Shown piece after piece: positions 54,866 through 63,811 of a stretch of 64,000 bases of DNA (positions are counted from its first letter, which is position 1; every line of letters starts with the position of its first letter). This DNA is from Methanobacterium sp. UBA44 (lineage in GTDB: Archaea > Methanobacteriota > Methanobacteria > Methanobacteriales > Methanobacteriaceae): the NCBI GenBank assembly GCA_002494885.1, contig DACV01000002.1:484518-548517 (forward strand), given 5' to 3'. Below the pieces are notes generated by a model, which worked only from the letters and a program-made list of their open reading frames with translations, was not told where the DNA came from and did not search any database. A program made the translations under genes and the position numbers.

Positions 54866-55280
54866 ATGGCGTGATATAAATAATGAAGAGATGATAGAGA
54901 TATTAAATATCAACTTCGTGAGAGAACTGGAAGTATCACTGATCTCGAAATTCTTTCATGATGGAAGCCTGTGACCTAAGTAGAGTTACAGAAGCAATAT
55001 CAGTGGACAAAATAAGGCATATGTGGTGGCTTGCAGATCTGATCACCGCAACTGGCGGTAAACAAACAATGGAACATAAGAAGCTTGATTTTGACGGGGA
55101 TAATATTAAAGGTCAGCTTCAAAGACAGATTGCGCTTGAAACTGAAAGCATTGAACTCTATACAAATCAGATAGCTGAAATTGACGATGAAGAGGTAGTT
55201 GGAGTTTTAAAACATATTCTTGATAAGAAAAAAGACATAGAAAAGAATTCAGGATGCGTCTGGAAGCATTGAACTTATAA
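54866..55280 (+). pseudogene. Ferritin-like protein gene with two frameshifts
   Basis: Three adjoining frames give one protein. First (frame of 54891): EEMIEILNINFVRELEVSLI then SKFFHDGSL. Second (frame of 54958): CDLSRVTEAISVDKIRHMWW, LADLITATGG, and on to ILDKKKD. Third (frame of 55236): HRKEFRMRLEALNL and TAA 55280. The alpha-helical pattern with E, H and E positions fits bacterioferritin-like four-helix proteins. A shift near 54970 and another near 55230 break it; the 104-residue middle frame alone (from ATG 54958) could be mistaken for a gene. Start is uncertain. Confidence 0.6.
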
Positions 55281-55311
55281 ACGTTTATTTTAAATTTTAA
55301 AGGCTGATATA

Positions 55312-55536
55312 ATGAGTAAATTAAGATCAACAATTGGATATGTAGGTAAAGATTAAGTGGCTCTTAAAGATAATTCGGTATTTAAAAAAGGCGAAATTGT
55401 AGTGTTACTATCTTCAGATGATGTAAATGAATTTATAAAAGAGATAATGGAAATTGTTGATGACATGGATACATGTAAACGATGGATAGATGAAATTAAA
55501 AAAAGTAAATTCGTTAATCCAGAAATTTCCCTTTAA
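55312..55536 (+). pseudogene. Small gene with an in-frame stop, unidentified
   Basis: From ATG 55312 (AAAGG eight bases upstream) the frame reads MSKLRSTIGYVGKD, TAA (55354), then continues VALKDNSVFKKGEIVVLLS onward to TAA 55534. A GTG at 55357 could still start a 59-residue product. The tail overlaps the convergent gene at 55514 by 23 bases. Family not recognised. Confidence 0.45.
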
Positions 55537-55972
55537 TCAATAAAATCAGCTTTATAAATTCAACAAAACTGGCAATGATTATTGCCACCATTGAAATGAT
55601 TAAAACAAATAAAACAATTTCATCGAGATAAATTGTACTGAAACTGAATGGAAAAACTTCATAGATGAAATAAACAGCATAAAATGCGAATATATTCATC
55701 GCTATTTTTATCAAATGCCTCAGCCATCGGGGATCATATAGTAAAAGGAAAAAATTACCTGTAATTGCAGCAACAATTGATAGATTTATTATCCAGAGAA
55801 TAGAGTTTAGAGCTTGAGTAATAAAAGAAATGTTCCAGTTTAATAGGTTATTTACGATATAAAAAAAGATCAAATTAAAAATTATTGCAACAATATACTC
55901 AGATTTATGGGATTTTTCTTCATTCCAGTTATCTTTTCCCTTCATTTTATTAAAAATATTATCAGATTTCAT
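55514..55972 (-). CDS. Hypothetical four-helix membrane protein
   Basis: A 152-residue protein with about four hydrophobic helices after a charged, Lys/Asn-rich N-terminus (residues 1-22). IIFNLIFFYIVNNLL, LWIINLSIVAAITGNFFLLL, FAFYAVYFIYEVF and VLFVLIISMVAIIIASFVEF mark them. No known motif. It lies 17 bases from the end of a broken cyclo-ligase-like gene. Confidence 0.6.
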   Translation of the reverse strand: MKSDNIFNKMKGKDNWNEEKSHKSEYIVAIIFNLIFFYIVNNLLNWNISFITQALNSILWIINLSIVAAITGNFFLLLYDPRWLRHLIKIAMNIFAFYAVYFIYEVFPFSFSTIYLDEIVLFVLIISMVAIIIASFVEFIKLILLIKGKFLD

Positions 55973-55989
55973 ATTATTATCCTGACCTA

Positions 55990-56588
55990 TTACCTGATTA
56001 TTCTTTTTGGAGTTACTAACATATTTATTTTTTTATCATGGGATTCAGTAGGGACTTTATCTACAATCTGAATTCATGAAGGGTAGTAACAATTGGAATG
56101 TCTTTATTTGCTGATTTCTCATTGAAAAAATGACTTATCTCCATATCCCCATAACCACCGCCCTTTCCAGGTCTATTTCCCTGTAAATCAACAGACCCTT
56201 CTACTATAAGATCAATTTCTGGAAAATTTTATCTAATTTCCCCAAATTTAAAGGCGCCGTTTATTGTAGATGCAGCTTTTTCATTTCCTTCAACATTCTC
56301 AGGGTTTATAAGTTGATATCCTTTTTTTAATTTAGGTGAAGCCATAATTAACAGTTTTTTATCCTTTAATGCCAATTCACGTACTTTCTTTTGCGCTGAA
56401 TCAGGGCTTGAAAAAATCGTTTTTGAATTTTTCCATTGTGGAGTGCTCCTGAGAAGTTCTGCCCCAGCAGTTGAACCTTTAAAATTGGGTATTCTTCCAT
56501 AAGGTGATTTTGGAGGTATGTAAAGGTTTTTGTCCTTTAAAGAGTCCCAGATATAATTTCTCAAATGTTTTTTAGTGTATGCCTTCAT
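55990..56588 (-). pseudogene. 5-formyltetrahydrofolate cyclo-ligase-like gene, broken
   Basis: Starts at ATG 56588. SPYGRIPNFKGSTAGAELL, then a TAA at 56229 after FGEIR. The same frame continues with NFPEIDLIVEGSVDLQGNRP and GKGGGYGD, motifs of archaeal MTHFS-type proteins, up to LHEF. A missing base near 56070 then moves the frame to VDKVPTESHDKKINMLVTPK and RIIR, ending TAA 55990. The repaired protein would be about 199 residues. Both a nonsense change and a frameshift are needed, so this looks like genuine decay rather than one sequencing error. Confidence 0.7.
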
Positions 56589-56651
56589 CTATTCTATATT
56601 TATTTTAGGTTAAATAAAAAAATTATTCACACCAAAATACAATAGAAATGA

Positions 56652-58010
56652 TTACTTATTGCTTACCAGTGATAAAAACACACCAGCAATATTTAGAATA
56701 GTAAATATGCTGAATGAAACTGTCATACTCCCTAAAAATAGTCTAGCATTCCCTGATGTAATAGCAACATTTCCTATAAATATTGCCAGTACAAGCATCG
56801 TAATTCCCATCCCAAACATTTGTCCCATTACTCTCATGGTGGTTAAAGTAGCTGAAGCAACCCCATAATATTTTTTTTCGATAGAACCAATCACAGCATT
56901 TGTATTTGGCGATGAAAATAATGCAAATCCAATTCCAATAAAAATTAGACCAGCAATTACAATCCAGATGTCTGTAACATTAGTTATTAAAGTAAAAATG
57001 ATAAAACCAACTGCAGAAATTCCCATTCCAATAGATGCAACTTTTCTTGCCTCTATTTTGTCAGATAAGTTACCTGCAAATGGCGAAAAAATAGTCATGC
57101 ATATTGGTTGAACTGCAAGAATTAGCCCCACATCCTGGGGACTAAATCCTTTAATATACTGAAGGAAAAGACTGAGTAAAAACACAACTGAAATTCCTGA
57201 ACTGAAATTAATAAAGGCAGCAATAATATTGGATGTAAAAGATTTATTCTTAAATAAATTTACATTTAAAACAGGGCTATCAATCCTTTTTTCAACCAAC
57301 ACAAAGATCGAAAGTCCGGTCAAACCTCCTAAAATTGAAATAAACCCATTTATTTCTGGAAGTACTGAAAAACCGTACATTATTGCTATTATAGATATTC
57401 CAAGGATGATAGAACCAAAAAAATCGAATTTTTCTCCAATAGCTTCAGCCCATTCTCCTTTTAATCTTGTAACTGCAAATATGGCAATGATTCCCATAGG
57501 AACATTAAAAAAGAAAATGCTTCTCCATCCAAAGTATTGGGTTAAAAAACCTCCTAATACGGGTCCAAGGAATAATCCAAGGAAAACACCCACGACAGTA
57601 ATTCCAAGTGCTTTTCCTCTTTCATTTGCAGGAAAAACAGATGCAATTATTGCAAAAAGGTTCCCGAAAATCATAGAACTTCCAATACCCTGAAAAATCC
57701 TGAGTATTATTAACATTGGACCAGAAAGTGCGAAAATTGATATAAAGGACGCAATAGTAAATATTGTAATTCCATAGGTGAAAATTCTTTTTCTTCCATA
57801 GATATCTGCAATTCTACCAAAGGGTACAAGAAATACAGCTAAAGCGAGCAAATATGAAGTTGGAATCCAGCTTAATAGCACGGCATTAATTCCAAATTCT
57901 GCTGCTATTGCTGGAAGTGCTACATTAATTGAAGATCCTACAAAAGGAGTGATAAATGAAGCAATAACTGCAACAATTAAAGCATAATTTTTATGATTGC
58001 TATTATTCAT
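56652..58010 (-). CDS. MFS efflux transporter, DHA2-like
   Basis: A 452-residue membrane protein with about fourteen helices. It has the DHA2 signatures SINVALPAIAAEFGINAVLLS, PFGRIADIYGRKRIF (motif A) and RIFQGIGSSMIFGNLFAIIA. Proton-driven export of drugs or metabolites is the family role; substrate unknown. It sits between the broken cyclo-ligase gene and a hydrolase on the same strand. Confidence 0.88.
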   Translation of the reverse strand: MNNSNHKNYALIVAVIASFITPFVGSSINVALPAIAAEFGINAVLLSWIPTSYLLALAVFLVPFGRIADIYGRKRIFTYGITIFTIASFISIFALSGPMLIILRIFQGIGSSMIFGNLFAIIASVFPANERGKALGITVVGVFLGLFLGPVLGGFLTQYFGWRSIFFFNVPMGIIAIFAVTRLKGEWAEAIGEKFDFFGSIILGISIIAIMYGFSVLPEINGFISILGGLTGLSIFVLVEKRIDSPVLNVNLFKNKSFTSNIIAAFINFSSGISVVFLLSLFLQYIKGFSPQDVGLILAVQPICMTIFSPFAGNLSDKIEARKVASIGMGISAVGFIIFTLITNVTDIWIVIAGLIFIGIGFALFSSPNTNAVIGSIEKKYYGVASATLTTMRVMGQMFGMGITMLVLAIFIGNVAITSGNARLFLGSMTVSFSIFTILNIAGVFLSLVSNK

Positions 58011-58112
58011 TAAAAAATCACCAAAACTAAAATTATATTAAAATTTAGGATACAAATCTAAAACTTATTTATTTTATCTCTTTAATTATATAAAATAGTT
58101 TCTTTAATTTAT

Positions 58113-58772
58113 TTATGGATTTAATTCTTTTAAAATCCATTCATGGGCTATTTTCTTCACTTCATCTGCTGATTCTTCCAAACAATGTCCATTTCCACTT
58201 AGAAGCACTCTCTCTTTTGGTTCATGTGCTATTCCATATATTGTCCTTGAACACGATGCTGGTAGTACAGAATCATCATTTCCATGAATCAGGAGAATAG
58301 AAGTATTTTCTGACAAATCTTTAACAATATCTGAACCGTAACTTTGAGTTGCAAGAGTTACAACAGTTTTAACAGATTTAGAATCTACAGCTGCCTGAAT
58401 AACAACTGCACCGCCGAGTGAATGACCTACCAGCGCAATTTGGGAAATTCCTTCATTTTCAAGGAATTCAATTCCTGCAATAACATCATATGCGGATTCT
58501 TCCAAGCTTCTGGGATTCCTGAAGCGTATTCTAAGTGAAGAAATACCTTCTAATTGTAATTTTGTACTTAGATAAGGATATAACTCATTTGAAGGTGTAT
58601 CAAATCCTCCACCTATGCCTCCTACATAAATTGCTGCAGAATTTGTGTCTGTTTGATAATATCTACAATGGATTATCCCTCTTTCAGTATTTAATTTAAC
58701 TGGAATGTAACCTTCAATTTCTGGTTCTTTTTGGGTTTCAATTATTCTTTTTTTACTATTATTTTCATTCAT
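58113..58772 (-). CDS. Alpha/beta hydrolase
   Basis: A 219-residue soluble hydrolase with nucleophile elbow GHSLGG (ALVGHSLGGAVV), an acid in HGNDDSVLP and a late His in GNGHCLEE forming the triad. SSLRIRFRNP and the short cap suggest a dienelactone hydrolase/esterase-type protein. Acyl or ester target unknown. It is upstream of the MFS gene on the same strand, about 100 bases away. Confidence 0.82.
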   Translation of the reverse strand: MNENNSKKRIIETQKEPEIEGYIPVKLNTERGIIHCRYYQTDTNSAAIYVGGIGGGFDTPSNELYPYLSTKLQLEGISSLRIRFRNPRSLEESAYDVIAGIEFLENEGISQIALVGHSLGGAVVIQAAVDSKSVKTVVTLATQSYGSDIVKDLSENTSILLIHGNDDSVLPASCSRTIYGIAHEPKERVLLSGNGHCLEESADEVKKIAHEWILKELNP

Positions 58773-58855
58773 TTAATCTCAAACAATTGTTTTTAATGAT
58801 CTTTAAAGTAATATTTATTTTATAGTTTATAATACTATTTAAAAATAAAATTATA

Positions 58856-59857
58856 TTAAATAACTCCAAAATATTCCAGAAATAAAATTGCCACAGTGAA
58901 ATAAATTGCTAAAGTTGCAATATCGCTAATCATGGTTGCAAAAGGACCGGTGGCAATTGCCGGATCAGAGTTCAACTTCCTAAATCCCAGTGGAAGTAAG
59001 GTAGAAATCAAAACAGCGACGATTATACTGAAAAACATTGAAAATCCAACTATAACCCCAAGATAGGGATTAGTCCAGCCTACAGCAGCAACAAGACTGA
59101 TTAAAATTCCACAGATTAATGCAAGTGCCGCTGCAATTTTAAATTCTCGGATTATGTACGATTTTAATGGTAATTTTGGCTCAAGGGCTATGCTTCTTAT
59201 GATTAATGCTTCTGATTGAGTTCCCACAGCATCACTCATGTAAACCAGCACAGGAATAAATGCTGCTAAAGCTAGAACTTGACTCAGAACTTCTTCAAAT
59301 CCACTGATAACAGAAGCTGCAACTGTTCCTCCAAAAACTCCCAGTATTAGCCATGGAAGTCTGGATTTAATCATCACACCAGCTGTGGATCTTATTGTTG
59401 TGTATTCATCTCCTACCTTGGCAGATATACCTCCAGCACTGAAAATTTCCTTTTGAAATTCATGGTTGAATATTTTAAGAATATTATCATAGGGTACTAT
59501 ACCCATGATGCGTTTTTCATCATCAACAATTGGTATTGCCTTGATCCCATTTGTAAGGGCAAGATATGCTACTTTTCTTTGATTTGTATCAGGATGAGCC
59601 ACTATTAAATCTTTATCCATTACTCTTTCAACTCTAACAGTAGGATTAGAACAGAAAACTTTTTTTATTGAGATTACTCCATGTAAAACTCTATTCTTAT
59701 CTATTACATATACATAATCGATTGTATCAAATTTATTAGCTTCATGGGATAGTAATTTTTCAATAGTTTCTATGGTTTCCCCAATCTCTATACAGGGAAT
59801 TTTAGTTGTTATTTTACTTATTGCATCGTTTGGTTCAATATTGTATTGATCTGCCAT
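58856..59857 (-). CDS. MgtE-like divalent cation channel
   Basis: A 333-residue protein with a CBS pair (about residues 20-130, VERVMDKDLIVAHPDTNQRK, ALTNGIKAIPIVDDEKRIMG) followed by five membrane helices (RLPWLILGVFGGTVAASVI; SIIVAVLISTLLPLGFRKL). The MgtE N-domain is shortened or absent. CBS-gated Mg2+ entry is the family role. ATG 59857 is the natural start. Confidence 0.88.
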   Translation of the reverse strand: MADQYNIEPNDAISKITTKIPCIEIGETIETIEKLLSHEANKFDTIDYVYVIDKNRVLHGVISIKKVFCSNPTVRVERVMDKDLIVAHPDTNQRKVAYLALTNGIKAIPIVDDEKRIMGIVPYDNILKIFNHEFQKEIFSAGGISAKVGDEYTTIRSTAGVMIKSRLPWLILGVFGGTVAASVISGFEEVLSQVLALAAFIPVLVYMSDAVGTQSEALIIRSIALEPKLPLKSYIIREFKIAAALALICGILISLVAAVGWTNPYLGVIVGFSMFFSIIVAVLISTLLPLGFRKLNSDPAIATGPFATMISDIATLAIYFTVAILFLEYFGVI

Positions 59858-60076
59858 ATTTTACCCCAAAAATGTAAAATAAACTGGTATTTAACTATTG
59901 TAGAGATATATTTATCACTTTATATAAAAACATCTATTCTGAACTTTTTAAATTTATTTTAATAAACTATAACTAAGAAGGAATTAAATTATTTTAGTGT
60001 GGTTAATGGTAAAACATAATAATAATGACTAAAATACCAAAGGTCAGTATATAAACAAATTTTTCAGGGGATTTGA

Positions 60077-63000
60077 ATGAATATTAGCCAAGATAAATCA
60101 GTTAATTTAGATGCAAATTTTAACTTTGAAATTTTTGAAAAAATTAAAGATGAAGTGGTAATTTTTGAGATAAATCGTGATATTCTGGATAGTGTTGCTG
60201 ATTTGCGTGTTATATATGCAAATACTGCTTTACCAAATGATTTAAAGGAGTCCAACGAATTAATAGGTAAAACTATCTCTGAATTATATGAAGAAAACAT
60301 AGCAGAACAGTATTTGAAAACAGCCGCAGAAATACTGAGCTCTGGTAAAGGAAAAAAATATGAAGTTTATTTCGAAACATTGGATAAATTCTGTTCAGTA
60401 TCAGCATATTCCCCTGATAATGAAATCATTATTACCATCCTGAGCGATATTACTGAACTAAAAAAATCTTCAAATAAATCTGAAAGAATAATAGAAAATA
60501 TAGATGAAATATATTTTGAATTAGATAATGAATGGCGTTTTATTAATTATAATTCAAAAATTAAGTCATTTATAGGAGAAAAGGAATTAACAGGTAAAAT
60601 TATCTGGGATGAATTTAAAGAACTTAAAGATAGCGAGGTTTATAATAAACTCCATGAGGCAAAATCCAAGAACATAAATGCTCTATTTAATATAAAATCC
60701 CCAAAAAACGAAGAATGGTACAAATTTCAAGTATATACACATCCCTATAGTATGGAAGTCTATTCTCAAAATATAAACCAGAAAATAATGGCTGAAAAGG
60801 AACTGAAAGAAACACAAATTAAGTTTAAAACTCTTTTTGAAGAAAATAATGATGCAATAATTCTTTCTGACATTGAAACTGGAAAGTATGTAAATATAAA
60901 CCGTAAAGCTGAAGAATTAACTGGATATACCAAAGAAGAATTATTATCAATGGGTACAGATGAAATATCCTCCAATGATTTAAAAGAAATGGCAATTAAT
61001 GAGTTAAGGCAATTGAGTAAGGAAGGAAACATAAAGATCGAAACTGAAATTCAGACAAAAAAGAGAGGGATAGTCCCTATAGAAGTGAGTACATCAATAA
61101 TTGAAACACCCGATAAAATATACTCTTTTAATATTTTAAGGGATATAAACAGGGTTAAAGAAATTGAAAATGAAAAAAATCAACTCCATGAAGAAATGAA
61201 AGTGTATATAAAAGAATTGGAAGTATCAAATGAAAAATTAGAATCTGTTAGTAAGGAAATTGGTTTAAATGATGAAAAACTTCAAAAAAAAGAAGATGAA
61301 TTGTTAAGTCTAAAAAAAGAATTACAGGAAAGTGAAGCACACTACAAGATCCTTGCAGAAAATCTACCATCAATTTTGATGCGTTATGATAATAATTTAA
61401 GAGTAGTCTATCTTGCTCCATCAGCAGAACACATAACAGATGTTGCTGTTGATGATTTCATTGGTAAAACCAATAGAGAAGTAGGTATGCCTGAAGAACT
61501 CAGTAATATATGGGATTCGGGGATTAAAAAAGTATTTCAGACAGGAAATACCCATGAATTAGATTTTGAATTTTCCGCAACAAATAATAACCATCCAAAG
61601 AGTTTCCATCTCAAGTTAATTCCTGAATTTGATTCAGATGGAGAAACTGTTCGGCATGTACTTGGAATCTCTACCGACATAAGCAGAGTTAAAGAATCCA
61701 AATTAGAGAATCAGGAGCTTAGAAAACGGGTTCAACAATTTGCTGAAGAGTTAGAAACCTCAATGGATGAAATAGAAGCTGCCAATGAAGAACTTCGAAT
61801 AGCCAATAGAAAAATTTCAAAGGGGAAAGATAATTTAGCTGAAATAAAAAAAGCATTACAGGAAAATGAAAAAGAATCATTACAGCTTCTTGTAGAAATT
61901 GATACCATTTATAATTATGCTCCAATAGGTTTATGCACTCTTGATAGGGAACTAAAGTATATACGTGTAAATAAAAAATTAGCAGAAATTAATGGTTTAT
62001 CAGCCGATGATCATATAGGAAAAACAATAAATGAAATATCTCCGGATATAGCTGAACAGGCAAAAGATATAGCCCAATTTATTTTTAAAAATGGATTACC
62101 AGTACTGGACTTTGAATTTAGCAGGACTTATTCTGATGGTACATTAAGGTCATGGAATAAACAATGGGTCCCTTTGAAAGATATTGATGGAAATATTGTT
62201 GGAATCAATGTTTCAGTGATTGAAACATCTGAAACTAAAAATATTGAAATGCAGTTGAAAAAAGCAGAAGATATAGCAGAGAACAAATTAAAAGAGCAAA
62301 AAGAAGAATTTGAAGGGACATTTGATAATCTTCTAAAATTATTCTCCACTAATGAAAGAATATTGGAAAGTACAGATGATCTTATTGCTGCCTGGAACAC
62401 TGAATACGAATTTATTTCTTTTAACAATGCATATAAAGATATATCAAAGAAACTTCTGGGAAAAGAAGTGGAACTGGGAATGAGCATTAAAGATTTACTT
62501 TTAGATTCTCAAGAAAATCATTTTGAGGTTCTCCAATTATGGGAAAAGGCATTAAAAGGAGAAAAATTCTCTGTTGAAATGGTATTTGAGATTGATTCAC
62601 AGAATATGTTCTATGAAATTACATTTTATCCTCTAAAAAATGAGCAGGGCAACTTGATCGGGACAACCCATATAGCTAGAAATATTACAGAACACCAAAA
62701 ATTAGAAGAAAAACTCAAAAAACAGGTTGAAGATTTAAAGATTTCCAATGAAGAACTAAAAAAATTTCCTAATGTTGGTTCTCTTGACTTAGATGAATCT
62801 TTTGAGGATATTGAAAGCTTTATACAGTTACTGGAGAACCAATATAAAGATAAGTCTGATGAAGATGTTGGTGAGTTTATAAGTGATTTAATGGGAGCTT
62901 CTATTCCATGGGAATTGGATAATTTTAATGAAAGCTTTCCTCTATTAAATAAAGTAGAGAAATTCAATTCCATATATACTAATTCAATGATAGATCATGT

Positions 63001-63373
63001 TATAAATACCTTTAAAGAATCAATTGGTGAGCATAATGGGGAAATAACCTATGATACTCTCCCTAATGTTAAAGGTGATGCTGGACAGCTTCAAAATGTA
63101 TTTCAAAATTTGATCAGTAATTCCATTAAATTTAGAAACCCCGATAAACCTCTAAAAATCCATATCTCGGCAAAAGAGGATAAACAAAACAATGAATATA
63201 TTTTCAAGGTTATGGATAATGGAATGGGCTTAGAGAGGTTAGATGCAGATACTGAAATTGAATTAACCAATATTGCGGTAGTAATACAACGACATGGAGG
63301 TCGTGTATGGTTTGAATCAATCCCAAATGTGGGATCTATTTTTTATTTTACATTGCCAATCAACCATGTTTAA
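60077..63373 (+). CDS. 1098-residue multi-PAS protein with a degenerate histidine-kinase core
   Basis: About six PAS domains (roughly residues 15-120, 135-235, 250-360, 425-545, 610-715 and 760-875), linked by coiled coils near 370-420 and 550-605. The kinase end is changed: where the paralog has AISHDLQEP, this has VGSLDLDES with L903 at the phospho-acceptor position. N1015 of NLISNSIKF (N-box) and D1047 of DNGMGL (G1) remain, but the G2/ATP-lid Gly repeat is missing (ELTNIAVVIQRHGG instead). Autophosphorylation at that His is therefore not possible; ATP binding may remain. Possibly a sensor scaffold. Confidence 0.8.
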   Translation: MNISQDKSVNLDANFNFEIFEKIKDEVVIFEINRDILDSVADLRVIYANTALPNDLKESNELIGKTISELYEENIAEQYLKTAAEILSSGKGKKYEVYFETLDKFCSVSAYSPDNEIIITILSDITELKKSSNKSERIIENIDEIYFELDNEWRFINYNSKIKSFIGEKELTGKIIWDEFKELKDSEVYNKLHEAKSKNINALFNIKSPKNEEWYKFQVYTHPYSMEVYSQNINQKIMAEKELKETQIKFKTLFEENNDAIILSDIETGKYVNINRKAEELTGYTKEELLSMGTDEISSNDLKEMAINELRQLSKEGNIKIETEIQTKKRGIVPIEVSTSIIETPDKIYSFNILRDINRVKEIENEKNQLHEEMKVYIKELEVSNEKLESVSKEIGLNDEKLQKKEDELLSLKKELQESEAHYKILAENLPSILMRYDNNLRVVYLAPSAEHITDVAVDDFIGKTNREVGMPEELSNIWDSGIKKVFQTGNTHELDFEFSATNNNHPKSFHLKLIPEFDSDGETVRHVLGISTDISRVKESKLENQELRKRVQQFAEELETSMDEIEAANEELRIANRKISKGKDNLAEIKKALQENEKESLQLLVEIDTIYNYAPIGLCTLDRELKYIRVNKKLAEINGLSADDHIGKTINEISPDIAEQAKDIAQFIFKNGLPVLDFEFSRTYSDGTLRSWNKQWVPLKDIDGNIVGINVSVIETSETKNIEMQLKKAEDIAENKLKEQKEEFEGTFDNLLKLFSTNERILESTDDLIAAWNTEYEFISFNNAYKDISKKLLGKEVELGMSIKDLLLDSQENHFEVLQLWEKALKGEKFSVEMVFEIDSQNMFYEITFYPLKNEQGNLIGTTHIARNITEHQKLEEKLKKQVEDLKISNEELKKFPNVGSLDLDESFEDIESFIQLLENQYKDKSDEDVGEFISDLMGASIPWELDNFNESFPLLNKVEKFNSIYTNSMIDHVINTFKESIGEHNGEITYDTLPNVKGDAGQLQNVFQNLISNSIKFRNPDKPLKIHISAKEDKQNNEYIFKVMDNGMGLERLDADTEIELTNIAVVIQRHGGRVWFESIPNVGSIFYFTLPINHV

Positions 63374-63406
63374 AAAAACTTAAATTTTATTTTTCAGGGG
63401 ATTATA

Positions 63407-63811
63407 ATGGAAAAAATAAAGGAATTTTTTAAGGAGGATAAATTTGCCAGATATAATGGTATTGAACTGCTTGAAGTCTCCAGGGGAACTGCAAAAGCAA
63501 AAATGGAAATTAATGAAAATCATTTAAATGGAATTGGCACTGTCCATGGCGGCGCCATTTTTTCACTTGCTGACTTTGCGTTTGGAGTTGCAGCCAATTC
63601 ACATGGAAATGTAACTGTGGCCATAAATGTAAACATTTCTTTTATGAAAGCAGCACAAAGTGGCACATTGATAGCAGAAGCAAGGGAAATATCATTAAAC
63701 CCTAAAATTTCCACTTATACTGTTGATATCTTTGATTCAGATGGAGAATTGATTGCTATTTTTCAGGGAATGTCTTATAGAAAGGGTCAAAAACTTGAAG
63801 ATCTACATTAA
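63407..63811 (+). CDS. PaaI-type hotdog thioesterase
   Basis: A 134-residue single hotdog domain. NGIGTVHGGAIFSLADFAFG carries the HGG motif and the acidic catalytic position typical of PaaI enzymes, which release CoA from aromatic or medium-chain acyl-CoAs. AGGGG seven bases before ATG 63407 supports the start. It is 33 bases after the multi-PAS gene; its stop overlaps the convergent partial gene by four bases. Confidence 0.9.
   Translation: MEKIKEFFKEDKFARYNGIELLEVSRGTAKAKMEINENHLNGIGTVHGGAIFSLADFAFGVAANSHGNVTVAINVNISFMKAAQSGTLIAEAREISLNPKISTYTVDIFDSDGELIAIFQGMSYRKGQKLEDLH

Noticed and set aside
54958..55272. 104-residue ORF as an intact gene
   Set aside because: Flanking frames continue the same helical protein on both sides, so it is the middle of a frameshifted gene.
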